This document shows, one piece after another, positions 47,368 through 59,071 of a stretch of 64,000 nt of DNA. The notes below the pieces were generated by a model. The model saw only the letters and a list, made by a program, of their open reading frames with translations, did not search any database and had not been told where the DNA came from. The stretch comes from Volvariella volvacea V23 (Eukaryota > Basidiomycota > Agaricomycetes > Agaricales > Pluteaceae), in assembly GCA_000349905.1 (NCBI GenBank), contig KB722755.1, positions 554,542 to 618,541 of the forward strand. Direction: 5' to 3'. Position 1 is the first letter of the stretch, and each line of letters starts with the position of its first letter. Both the position numbers and the translations under genes were made by a program.

Positions 47368-48219
47368 TTAATACCCTGTACGATTTATTGGGTGAATAGG
47401 AAAACAATAGGTTCCAGAGATACTGATTCAGTGGATGGTCGAAGGATACAACAGCCCGGGGTCCACAAATACCAGTGTGGTCTGGGTGTTCAGTATTGTC
47501 CCAGAGATTCACACTCAAATGGAACATTACAAGAAATTGGGACTCAGACCAGTCCTGGATGACTTCTTCACCCCATTGACTACGGTGGTGCCGTTATCAC
47601 AATGTACAATGTTCATTGAGAGTTTTCCTTTAAGGCACAATACCTGCCATTCTCGAACCTTTGGATTTATTGGAGCCGATAAAAGTATGGTTTGAACTCA
47701 TGAAGAATCCTTGTCGATCAGTTACAATACCAATATTGCGTGTCCTGGGATCGCTGGAGGTGTCAGCCACCAACAGCACCTTGCACAGTGTAGACCAACT
47801 ACAATGTTGCTTTTCCAAGGATTTGTTTCCTAATGGCTAATGTTCAAGTATATTGTAGTGTAGGTTTTGGAAATGTTATTACATAGAAAAAGATCAGGAT
47901 GTGGTCTGTAGGAAGTTTCCATCATATGAAAGATACATTATCTTGTTCGAATTCGAATCCTACCTCTAATAGATACAAATTTACAGCACGAACCTTGGTA
48001 TATGCCTATATGCACTGCATGATATCAAACAAAATTGTACAATAAAATTAAACCCAGCACAAAACACGACTTGTAGCACGGTTTGAGGATGGAAGGGAAA
48101 GGTGTTTAAACCGAGAAAATTAAGCATGACCGAGAAAAAGCAATAATAATATACAATAACCTAATCCATCTGCTCATGACATAACCTCAACGATCCAACT
48201 AAACCCAAGCAACCGCTCA
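47368..48219. other. Intergenic with a possible F-box remnant
   Basis: Lies between the F-box gene and the 3' end of RecQ. A plus-strand frame at 47435-47695 contains FFTPLTTVVPLSQCTMFIES, faintly like the KMLPLHRCTTFITYVPMTD segment of the neighbouring F-box gene, so a small duplicated remnant is possible. Otherwise nothing was seen. Confidence 0.35.
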
Positions 48220-51200
48220 CTAGTCTGCGTCAGAGACATAGACATCCTCATCCTCATAAAGAGGTCTTCGAGCCTCCACCAACCGCTGCTTTCCTTTCCC
48301 TCTAGTACCCCCGGCCTTGCGTTTGGTCGCCGTTGTTTTCTTTGCGCCTTTGGAAGGGTTCTTCGGTCGCCACTCGAGCATAAAAGGCTCCCCGGAGCAC
48401 AAAAACTCGAATACCTGCGACCCGGGCTAGAAACACTTCAAGTTGGAACCAAAACCAGCAAATACGCAAAAGGCGAGTCACACCTGAATGTAAGAGGTAT
48501 GAAACCCGGATGCATTAGGCATCGAAACCTCCTTCAAAACATCCATCACCCTCAACTTTGAAATCAGCTGCTCCAGGATCTCAGCAGGCAGCCCGGCAGC
48601 TTTCGCATAAAACGGCTCCAACTTATCCCACCCCTTGTCGAAAATCTCCGCCGTCCTTGCTCCTCGCAGAATATTCTTACATTGCGTCGCAGTGATGACG
48701 TCCTTCCCATCCTGGAAGAATTGGACGAGACCAACGGCGAGGCGAGCCTCTTCCGTTACGTTCTGAGTTTGTGGCGCAATGCCGTTGGCGCAGTTATCAC
48801 ACATGTTGTTGCATGCCACGGGGTCCAGCTCGTTGAAGTACTGAAGGAGCTGTTGGCGTCGACACTGAGTGACGTTGGAGCAAAACTGGACGACCTCTCG
48901 AGCGGCGGCTGTTTGGCGCTCGAGAGCTTCCTGTGTTGGTTTTGGATCCGAGTTTTGAAGCATCTTGACGATGGAGTTGAAGTCCGCGTAGGAGTAATCT
49001 GCGCAAAGGAGGGGATCAGTAAGCGCAAGGTACGCCGAGAAAGTACGTACACAAGACACAATCTGCGGGCTTTCCATCTCGGCCTGCACGACCAGTTTCT
49101 TGATAATACCTAACGACTGTGTTGGCAGTAAAGGAAACGGGCGATGTAAAGGACGCACCCATCTAACGACTTTGGAACATCGTGGTGGATAACAAACCGA
49201 ACTAAACAAACCACAAAGACACTTGTTAGACCTTGGTTTTCAAAACTAAGAGTAACTCACCGTCAGCCTTGTCAATCCCCATCCCAAAAGCGATCTACGA
49301 CCAAACCAATATCAATAACTACACGAGCTAGAGGGGAAATAAATGCGCACCGTGGCCACAATAATATGACACCTTCCTTCCTTCCACTCCTCCAACGCCT
49401 TATCCTTCTCTTCCGGCTTCATCTTTGCATGAAAATGCGCCGCCTGAAACCCATGCATCTGTAGCAACTTTGCGACTTTCTCGCACTTCTCCCTCCCCAA
49501 ACAATAGATGACCCCTGTCTCCTGCCAATGCTTCGTCCGAATAAAGTTGATGATATCATTGGTTGCCCCGCGTTTGTCCTTGACAATGTAATTGAGATTC
49601 GGGCGGTTGAAGGACTGCTGGATGAGCCTCGGCTTGTTCATGTTGAGGCGGTAGATGATGTCCTTGATCGTCCGTTCGTTCGCTGTGGCAGTGAGAGCCA
49701 TGACCGGAACGCTGGGCCATTGTTCGCGCAGCAAGCCAAGGTCCTGATACTAAAACGCAACATCATCAATCAATCCAGCACAAACACAAGGACCCGACGC
49801 AGCAAAAGAACCAGCGACTTACCGCTTCCCTAAAGTCTTGTCCCCAAGTCGAAATACAATGCGCCTCGTCAATCACAAACCGCGCGAGCTTCTTCTCCCT
49901 ATACAGCATCCCCATCACCTTCTTTGTGCTCGCGTTCTCCTTCAGCTTCTCCGGCGTCACATACATCACCTGCGGCAAACTCTCCCCGCCGTAAAACTTC
50001 CTCATCGCCTCCTCGTGCGTCGTGTCTCCATTCCAGCAAAACACATCAATCCCCCTCTTCTTCAGCCCGTCCACTTGGTCCTTCATCAGCGCTAGAAGGG
50101 GGGACACGACAACCGTCACGCCCTTGGTCGTTCCGCCTTGACATACGGCAGGGAGCTGGTAGCAGAGACTCTTCCCGCCCCCGGTGGGCATCAGCACGAA
50201 CACGTCTTCGCCGGAGAGAGCGGCGGTGATGGCCTCCAGCTGGTTGGGCCTAAACCCGGTCAACTTGAAGACCTGATTCAACTTGGTCATGACCTCGCGG
50301 TAGTAAGGGTTCGACGCGGGCACAACCTGCTGCGGCGCCGTCGTAAGATCCGAGAGCGACTGCGTCTGCGCCAGGCTGTTACCCGCGTTGACCAGAGCGA
50401 GCGACGACGACGACTGCGCCGGGCAACCCGTCGCTGCTGATGTGAACATGGCGGTGTTGGTCTGTGTTGGGATAAACTTTGACGATGTCGACAGTGACGT
50501 CCACATCGACGTGGACATGGACGAGGCATCCGGCATCCCGCTCCGCTCTGCTGCGCCCAACACCCCTTCGTCAAACGAAGGCAGCTCCCCCATGCCGTCC
50601 CACAGCTGGTCATCGCTGTCCACCACCTCAATCGCATCCTTTTCGTCGTCGTCGTCGTCGTCGCGTCCCTCCCCCTCCCCCTCCTCGATATCCTCATCCT
50701 CATCAATCGCAATTGCATCCTGACGATGCGTCTGTCGATGAACAGGGGCCCGCGAAGTCGAGGGCCCCGTGAAGAAATGAGACGTCGAGGTCGAGGTTGA
50801 AGTTGAGGGCTCGGGTATATGCGGTGTACCGGATCGTAGACGCGAGGGCGCGGGGCTCGCTTGACGGCTGTGAGACGTCGGTGCAGTCTCCGGAGCTAGT
50901 CTTGCTATCCTTCTAGCCTTGACGACTTCCTCAATTTCCTTGATCCGGTCGCTCAAAATATCACTGAACATCGCAAGGTTTGAAGGATTGAAGGGAAATG
51001 GCGAGGATATATGCGCAGAGAGGAGTTGTTTAGTGGATTGTGAGGATTGGGAGGTGAGTGAGCTTACCGTATCTTCTCGAGGGTGTCGATATCCATAATC
51101 TTGGTCGAACTGGCGTAGTGCTCGGATATATCATCAAACACCATCCTTTGAAGCTTGATATTTTGACTGAGCATTGACGTCAACGTAGCATCACTTTCCT

Positions 51201-52802
51201 ACATTGCCAAAAAGCCAAGAGTCAGAACACGAGAAGCAACACGAATTGAGCATGCAGACCCGACACATATACAAACGAAAAGACGACAGATCATGCAATT
51301 CACGGAGGAGCGCATATATACAAGAAATCCATGCAGCTTACCATCTCAAGATCGTGATGACTCGTCAATGCAGTAGGCCCAACACCAGAGCCCGAGTCTT
51401 GGTGTTGGGTGTTTCCAGTACCTGAAAAAGCGGTACTGATGCTTGATTTCTGCCCAGAGCTCTGAATGTCAGATGCGATATTTTGCCTCAACGTGAACGC
51501 CATCGTTGACGTTGATGCCGAAGCTGAAGCCAAAGTAGATGAAGACCCGTGTCTCGCTCCCCTTGGTTCCTCGCGATACGACAAATGCTTCGGTATAGTC
51601 TTGGCCCTCGGTATCGCCGCCGGAGGATCGGGAACGATGGGCGACACGGACTGAGGACGTTGGAATTGAGGTGGAGGTAGGTGAGGAAGAGGTGATATAG
51701 CACGACTCTTTGACGATTCCTTGACAGGCGACGCCCGAGGCGAATTACCGACGTGAGAAGCAGAGGCATTATGAAGCGTATTGATGATGGGTGTGAGGGG
51801 TGCAGACGGCGGGGGCCTGAATTTCTTCTTTCTCAGCGTGACTCCAGAACTGTCCGGCACCATATCGTCGTCCAGCACGAGAACGGGGACGTGGTTGGAG
51901 TTTGAAGATGACGCCTTGGTGGGTGACGGCGGAGTAGATATGCCTTTGACGTTGCTTGCAGTCATCTCGGCGCCTTTCTTCAATCGCTTACTGGGAGTCG
52001 TGCACTGAGGGATATCGGGTGCAAAATCGGAGGATGACCGTTTGTGCGGCAATGGGGATGGAGGCGGGGAGTCAATTATCTCGATCGGCGGGGACGGCGT
52101 CAGCTGCCGTGAAGAGGTGTTATTGAATGCGCGATTGTTGTTTTGCGGCCACGTAGGGTTTGAGGCGGCGGAGACGTCTGATTCGGATTTGAAGCCTGCG
52201 GTGGTGAAAGTCGCAAGTTGGCGCCTAGTCCGAGCTTACATCGAGGCAATCACGAGCGTCAGCACAGTGGAGTAGGGAGAATAGGAAATAGGAGCGGGAG
52301 CAAAGAATCATATGGCAAGAAGAAAAAACGGAGCGTTTAGTCATCGTCACCAAAGGGACAGTGAGCAAAAGCATCGTTTTTTTCGCATTGCCATAAGAGG
52401 ATGAGCGAGAGAATGAAGCGCAATCCAAGAGGACAGGATAAAGATGATGTTGGGTAAAGAGAAAAGGGAGCAAGAACGAGCGCGAAAGGGTTATCAATGG
52501 GGAAAGAAACTACACGCGTCAAAGGACTTACCATGGCTGCTCTCAGCCCCATTGGTGCCCGGATTAGGTGCAGCAGTCGCAGGCTTAAACTTGGACGTCT
52601 ACAACCCCCAGCAGCCCCGCAACAAGGCCGATTCATCAGACACGATGAGCAAAGAACAGAGTCACAAAATCCCGCACACCTTCTTCGTACCCCCGCTCCC
52701 ACCCGCTCGTGCCACAATCTGCACATCATCAGAACCCGAGCCAAAGTAGCTCGACGTCGTCTTCTTCAGGATGGCATCCAAATTGTTCTTTGGCGTCGTC
52801 AT
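48220..52802 (-). CDS. RecQ-family ATP-dependent DNA helicase (BLM/Sgs1-like, no HRDC seen)
   Basis: A 3'-5' DNA helicase acting in replication and recombination repair. Eleven exons close in phase to 1186 residues: 52680-52802, 52532-52598, 51342-52195, 51068-51198, 49823-50963, 49351-49749, 49261-49294, 49159-49201, 49051-49109, 48484-48998 and 48220-48414. The first 580 residues are disordered, with Ser/Pro and acidic runs. Helicase motifs: VFVLMPTGGGKSLCYQLPAV (Walker A), RFVIDEAHCISTWGQDFRE, PVMALTATANE, ATIAFGMGIDKAD and DGYYQETGRAGRDG. The RecQ zinc-binding Cys set includes CSNVTQCRRQQLLQYF and CNNMCDNC. An RQC winged helix follows (AVGLVQFFQDGKDVITATQC). The C-terminal 65 residues are basic and acidic tails (KKTTATKRKAGGTRGKGKQR), with no HRDC domain. 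Several motifs are split by tiny exons of 34-59 nt. Confidence 0.95.
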
Positions 52803-54627
52803 TCTTCATGTGTTGGTAACTCGCCTTCTCGATTTCTTGCAACCGCTCGATACTTCGAATGACTGGATCGCGAACCCCGTGTAATCTGCGCGCGTGCCGT
52901 GCCTGCAAACCCTGACTCGACGAGAAATCCGAAATCCTGCAACGTGTTCCCAAAAGCTTCCTAAGCGCCCTAATATCCGTCCAATTACTAGCTTGCCTTG
53001 CGTGTGACTCTGTATAAGCAATCCAGAAAGTGATGGTTAACGGTCAAGAAAAGCCAGGCAGGGACCGCAAAACGACGTAATCGTAGGCGCGCGGTTATGT
53101 CAAAAAATGGCCTTTGCAGGTTCCCTGACGCTGAATTGAGAATCGCGGGATCTCCACCCAAAAAAAACCCCGAGTGATCCGCGGATCACGTGATCGCGTC
53201 GCGTCGTTCAACAAATATTGAGCGGGATTCGGAACGCGACGCGCCAATATGTAGCATGTACGAGGTAAGAGAAGAAAAATAAAAAATAAAAAATAAAAAT
53301 AAAAATAAAAAGAAAAGAATTGGCTTTTGACTCTGGCCGTAGTACAGATTTTAAGGACCCCCTCCCATAGATAAGAACGTGGCGGCGGCGTGATGGTAGT
53401 CACGTCGACCTTTGTGGCGTCCTTGGATGCTGTTCACCGGAAGCACACAGGGACGAAACCCAATTCTATTCGTTTTCTCCATTGAAATAAAGAATTGTAC
53501 CTGTAATTCAACCGTACAGGGCCTTACAAGGGCCGAGGTATTATCTGCAACAAGATAAGTAACAGAGGGAGAAAAAGGAGGTGGGTGCAAGGTGAAACGC
53601 AGCAACAGCGGCGACTGAGGAGGCGCGTCATACGTGTAGCTATGATATGTCGGACAATGGCGCTTTCGGGGCGCGATGAGAGGGGCGCATGTACGAGACG
53701 GGGATATGGAAATTTGGGTAGTGAACGTTACGAGTCAAGGGTCCGTGTACGAGAAAAGGGAAAATCGGAGATAAAAGGAATGTTCTGTGCCTATATCAAC
53801 AAACACGAGTAAAGAAAACGAAACGACAAGAGGCGCCAACTCAGAAAAAAAATAGAGTAGGGGGTATGTAAGAGTGTGCCATATACAGTCAGAGACTAGT
53901 GATATCTTGTTCCTTTTTACGACAAACTATAGCGTATTAGGTGAAGGGGTTAGCGGAAAAGTGCAAAGTTAGGGTATGCATGAAGGGGAGAAAGCGGGGA
54001 AGTGACGTTGCTCCCGGTGGCGGCCTGGGAGATAGAGGATCCGAAAACCTTGACCTATCGTGTTCATGTTTTGGGCGAAAGACATGAGATTCCTATCTCC
54101 AGCACTGAGTCACTCGCGTTCTGGGCGACGGCGACCTCGACAATGTTGTATTGACATCCGACATAGAAGCCCAAAAAAATGAGAGGGAGGGAGATGTCCG
54201 GGCGCAGATAAGCACAGCCGGGAAACGCATGAGGGGCCGCGCATCCACATGCGAACACTGGGCATTAGGCTCGGTTTGATGTGTTAAAATGTCCTTTGTG
54301 TCATGTAAGAGAGATTGCCCAAATTTTCAAACTGTGATGGCCGTGATGACGAGGATTAGCTGGGCCAAGTGGAGAGGGACGTGCGGGACAGGGTATGGGC
54401 CATCCTGAAGAAACATTCGACTTTGGTTTGAGTAGAGCAGCGCAGTGCACTGACAGGGCCAGAAACGACGCGAAGCAGACGATAACGATGACGGCGACGA
54501 GAGGGTTGATCTGTCCATATCTTGCAATAACTTATAGAAACAGAGCACGGATCCAAGAGGCGCATTTCAGTGTTCATCATCAACTCTCGGACGAATAATC
54601 GCCCTCAAGCTCGAGCTCGGCCCGAGC
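52803..54627. other. Intergenic between RecQ and the Opi1 gene
   Basis: This holds the RecQ promoter side and the 3' flank of the Opi1-family gene. It includes an A-rich simple repeat at 53271-53318 and G/A-rich sequence at 53580-54000. Frames are short and unsupported. Confidence 0.5.
53271..53318 (+). repeat. A-rich simple repeat (A4-6T units)
   Basis: About 48 bases of AAAAAT/AAAAT units followed by AAAAAG. It is a microsatellite or poly-A-like tract without flanking element features. It is similar in unit to the tract in relic E, but such tracts are common. Confidence 0.8.
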
Positions 54628-57600
54628 CTAAGCATCCACGTCCATCCTATCCCTCTCCCTCTCCTCCCCAGCATCCGCATACTTCCTCCCCTTCCTCCAC
54701 CCCTTCTCCACCTCCATCTCATCTTCATCAACCATCGTCCCCCCATCGCTCAAACTCCCTCTACTCCTCCTCTTCCCGTCTCTGTACCTCTCTCCATCTC
54801 CATCACGTTCTCTATGCCTCTCGCGATCCTCATCCATCTCCTCCTCTTCCTCCTCCTCCTCCAAAGGCAACTCCACAACCCCGCTCCGCGGCGTCGAATA
54901 CCGCGACCCAGAGCCGAGACTCATACTATTCAGCCCAAGCGTCCCAAGCCCGGGACTGCCCAGCCCCATCGTCCCGTTTCCATTCCCCGGACTGTGCAGC
55001 CCAGAGGACGACGATGGCAGCGATGGTCCATATGCCGGCCCAGGACCACCGGGGGCAGCCAAGCTGTGCAGGGAATACGAAGAGCCAGAGTAGAGCGTCG
55101 ACGATCCCGAGTAGGGCGATCCTACTCCCCTCTCCCTTTCGCGCTCACGGTCGCGTTCATACTCCTCGTCATACTGTCGACCGTAGCTATGTCCGCTTGC
55201 ACTCGTGCTAGTGCTGGTGCTCGTATGCCTGCTATGACTCTGGCCATGCCCATGTCCATGGCCGTGAGGATAGCTCGGATAAGGCCCATTCTCGTAACTC
55301 GGTCCATATCTATGGTGGTGGTGATGATGATGGCGATACTGACCACCATCACGTTCCCGTTCCCGTTCACGTTCAGAGCCAGACGCGCCAGGTGGCGGCG
55401 GAGGGGTAGCATTCAACTCCACATCCTCCTCATCCCCATTCTGTCCCTGTCCACGCTGTATCCCAACAGTCCTCAACCTCCCGACCCATCTATAACACAG
55501 AAACAAGAGCCGCCATATCAGCATCACATATCAAGACATCGAAACAACAAAATAAAAATGGTGAGCGAGATAAAGAAACACCACATACGCATCAGCCCGA
55601 TCCAAGCTCTCCTTCACAACGCCCGTAACACCCCTCATCATATCCAAGCTCTCCGTAGCAAGCACTAGTATCCTCTGCGCGGCCACAACAGCCGCTCCAG
55701 GCGTCACACCCGTCGTCCCATCCCCTCCTCCTCCCGCACCCAAATACCCATCCTGCTGTTGCTGCTGCAACGAAGACCTCACAATCCGCGGAGAAGCACA
55801 AGGCGACGTAGCCCGCGATGACGCACTCGACCTCTTCCCCCCTCCTACCCCTCCTCCTCCTCCCGCCGTACCATTCTCGACACCGCTAAGTCCCCGTTCG
55901 CGGTGCACAGCACGTCGATTCCCCACTCCCCCTCCCCGCCTCATAATCCCCGACGCAGCAGCAGTAACACTATCCCTCTCCCTCTCCCTCTCCTTCCCAC
56001 TCCCACTCCCGCTACCCCCGCCTCCACCTCCGCCGTCCTCGTCCCCAGCAGACGCGGGCACGGGCACACCCGCCCGATTCGCCCACCGCTGCGGCAGCTT
56101 CAAAATGAACCCCCTCACCCGGTTCCGCGCAGGCTCGGGCAACGCCCCGCCCGCGTACTTGCTCACAATGTCCACGACCTGCTTCACGGTGTTCACTATA
56201 TCCTTCCTCACATCCGTCAGCGTCCTCATATGCATCGACGAGATCGCCGGATCTCCCAAAGATGAGGATGAGGACGACGAAGAACCATGTCTCGCCCCGG
56301 ATGAAGAGGAAGAGGAAGAGGCGGAAGGAAGAGGCTGCAGACTTGCGATGAAATCCCGGAGTATGAGTATTTGTGCATCAATGTGTGCTGTGGCGTACTA
56401 CTCGGATAACATCGGCCGAAAGAGATAAGATAAGAGAAATGTTTATGTCAGCATCCACGTAATCAGATAAGATATGTTGCCAGCTCAGAAAAATTGAGAG
56501 CAAAACCACGCAACAAATTCGTGATGTGTTCACGAACGGGCACACTCTTCTCTCCCCTTTTGCATGATAGAGAAATGGGATGATGCTCACCAATAGCCAT
56601 TGTAAGCAGTATTTTAGTCTTCTCATGCTCTCTTCGCTGAGGGCAGCACTCAGACCACCCGCTTCGAGGAGAACGGCTTGCCAGCGGCTACGTTGCACAA
56701 CTTGTGTTTCTCGTCTAGGTGAAGAGGAAGATGCGGTCTGATTTTGACCTTGTTGGCTTTGCGTAGAGCGATCTCGAGGATAATCCCGTTCGTAGTCAGA
56801 GGGAAGATCTGGAGGGGGAGGTGGTGGGTGAACGAAAGGGCTTGTAGCTGTGTCCAATGGTGAGTATAGAAATGATCAGTTTGGTTGCCGTCCTTACCTT
56901 CTCTCCAGGCAGGAATGCGGTCGTCGCGAGAACGATATGTGCTATCGGACTCGGTGGGAGGAGGTAAGAAGTCTTGACGCATCATGCTCGCGTCTCTATC
57001 GTCGACGGCTGACCCGTCAAGTGTTTTCGTTTTTAGTCTTGTACGACCTCTTTCCTGGTCCTGGCTCGTGGCGGAGTCCGCTGGGGTCACTGTAACATTT
57101 TCCTGTTGAGGTCGTGCTGATGAAAAGGAAGGGCCTTCGGGGTTGCTAGTTGAAGGACGACGGTATCTTTCAATCTAGAGCAACAGTCAGACATGACATA
57201 AAGGGGGATGAACAGGGAAGCGCGCAAAGCGAGGCTCAATGTGTCATGAAAGATCTGCAGTGCCGACGGCGAAGCGCCCCTGATAGCTTAAGCATTGCCC
57301 AGGGTAAAGCAAGCCGCTTCGTTCCCTCCACCAACGCAGCCTGCTATCCGACAGGAAAGCCAACATCTCGACACGACGGTCCCCAATTACTTGCTCGCTT
57401 CCCCGCCTCCTGGGGCAATAAACGACGGGAACTCACCTTGTTGAGCTGTCTGCACGCAAACTCGTCCCACTGGGCGGGTATACGATCAATAACGGGCCTT
57501 GATATCGTTTTCACACTCGACTCCATCATCTCGGCGCCGTACTGTTCCAAAAAACAAGCAAGAACAAGCAACGGGTCAGAAATCACATGTCTCGATCAAT

Positions 57601-58141
57601 CTGATGGGCAGGAATGCAACATGATAGAGCTGGGCAAGGGCTCCGGGAGACACAAGGGAAGGCAGGGAACATGGCCACCGATAAGGAGGAGATGGGAAAA
57701 ACGGTGGTGGAGCCATACCTTGACGACGCGGGAGGACGCTTTCCCTTGCTCGTAGACCCGCCAGGCGGAGTTGACCAGGGGGAGATGGGTGACCCTCGAG
57801 ACGAAATTGGTTGGGGGTGGGTTATCGACTTGTTGGGGCGGAGAGTGCGCATCCATCGATGTCGTCGGGGAGGAGCGATATGGTGAGGGCGAGCGGGGCG
57901 ACGAGGTAGACGCCGTCGATGGGCTGCTTGCCGTGTTCTGCGCCTGGGACGAGCGACCTGGTGCAGTTGGATGGTTAGGTAAACCCCGATGTGCAGATGC
58001 CATATGATTGCAGACGAAAGCGCACTCACGATCTGAACGAGATGCAGCATTGCGCATGTCGTCGAGAGCACGGACTGCTATGCGGACGCTCTCATCCTGG
58101 TCATCGAGGCTCGGGGGGTGGTTGGTCGACGAGGAGCGCAT
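54628..58141 (-). CDS. OPI1: Opi1-family transcriptional regulator
   Basis: In yeast Opi1 represses inositol/phospholipid genes and senses phosphatidic acid at the ER. Seven exons close in phase to 886 residues: 58030-58141, 57719-57957, 57437-57541, 56898-57174, 56591-56847, 55589-56397 and 54628-55489. Conserved blocks: LPLVNSAWRVYEQGKASSRV, YGAEMMESSVKTISRPVIDR, QAVLLEAGGLSAALSEESMR, LTDVRKDIVNTVKQVVDIVS, ALPEPARNRVRGFILKLPQR and RILVLATESLDMMRGVTGVV, ending WVGRLRTVGIQRG. Large low-complexity insertions (Gly/Ser, poly-Gln, poly-His, Glu-Arg repeats) make it about twice the yeast length. The first intron (57958-58029) is a multiple of three and stop-free. Whether lipid sensing through an FFAT/PA-binding region is kept could not be judged. 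Confidence 0.92.
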
Positions 58142-59071
58142 TGGGGAGGACGGGGAGCGGATGGGTGAATGGGCAGACGGAGGCGAGATTGGTGGAGTGG
58201 CTGGAGAGTCTGGTCAGCTGGTCTGCTCTGGAAAAACAACTCCAATCGCTTAGCCTTCCAGTTGCATGTGAATCTCCCCGTCCGCAAACACGTGCAAACA
58301 CGCTCCATTCACATGGACCCGCTCAGCCATCCTCGTCGCTATCACTGATCACCAGCTGCTCACCGTTGCTGCAGGCGCAGCGAGCAACCGAGCTCGCCAG
58401 CGTGCATGCACCACCCGACAAGCGCCCGTGGAGCTGCCATCATGGCGCAGGTCGTCCTGTCATGATACACAACGAGGCAGTTGCGAAGAATTGAATCAGG
58501 TTTCGTGGGCAACGTTTTTTAATATCCCACACATCCGCACAAAGTCCCCATCGAGACAAGGTCCCGACTCAGGCGCCGATAAGTGACCAGCTTGCACCCA
58601 GATTATCCGAGGTGCGACCCAAACGGGGATGCTTGATTGACTCGTTCTCATTGACCCGGTCAGATTCTGCACCGGCGGTACCGGCAGGCGACTCTCAAAT
58701 GTCGTCAATTCCGGCCATAATCATATTGCGCTGTGGCGTACCGAGGTGATATTCCTGCCAGACGCACTGGCAACACCACGTAGTTAATATGATGGGGCGC
58801 AATATCTTGAGATCCCAAGGGTGCAGCTGGTATCTCTCCAAATTGCATTGTGGTTCCAGATAGATAGACTCGTTGAAGAGTAGCACACCGAATGATCCAT
58901 CCTTTGGGACTCGCAACCTCGGCGCCATAGGATTGCCAGTCTCTACGATGTCTATCCTGCGTTGTTAACACGTGCAAACACGAACTCTCTCTTATGTAAC
59001 ACTTCGCATGGAGAGGGGCGTGCTCATAAAGGAGATCTGAGACGGACCATCATCTCTGACGAACTTGCAAC
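58142..59071. other. Intergenic upstream of Opi1 and the CR-like gene
   Basis: The divergent upstream regions of the two flanking genes. A minus-strand frame at 58695-58928 (FGVLLFNESIYLEPQCNLER) looks mildly protein-like but has no domain and no supported neighbours, so I do not call it. Confidence 0.4.

Noticed and set aside
47940..47970. tRNA T-arm-like sequence with GTTCGAATTC
   Set aside because: The spacing does not match a B box and no acceptor stem or A box could be drawn around it.
50287..50772. Arg- and Ser-rich open frames in both orientations within RecQ
   Set aside because: Shadow frames of the acidic, low-complexity N-terminal region of the helicase.
53585..53812. Plus-strand frame in the RecQ-Opi1 intergenic region
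   Set aside because: 75 codons, Arg/Gly-biased, no domain and no splice support.
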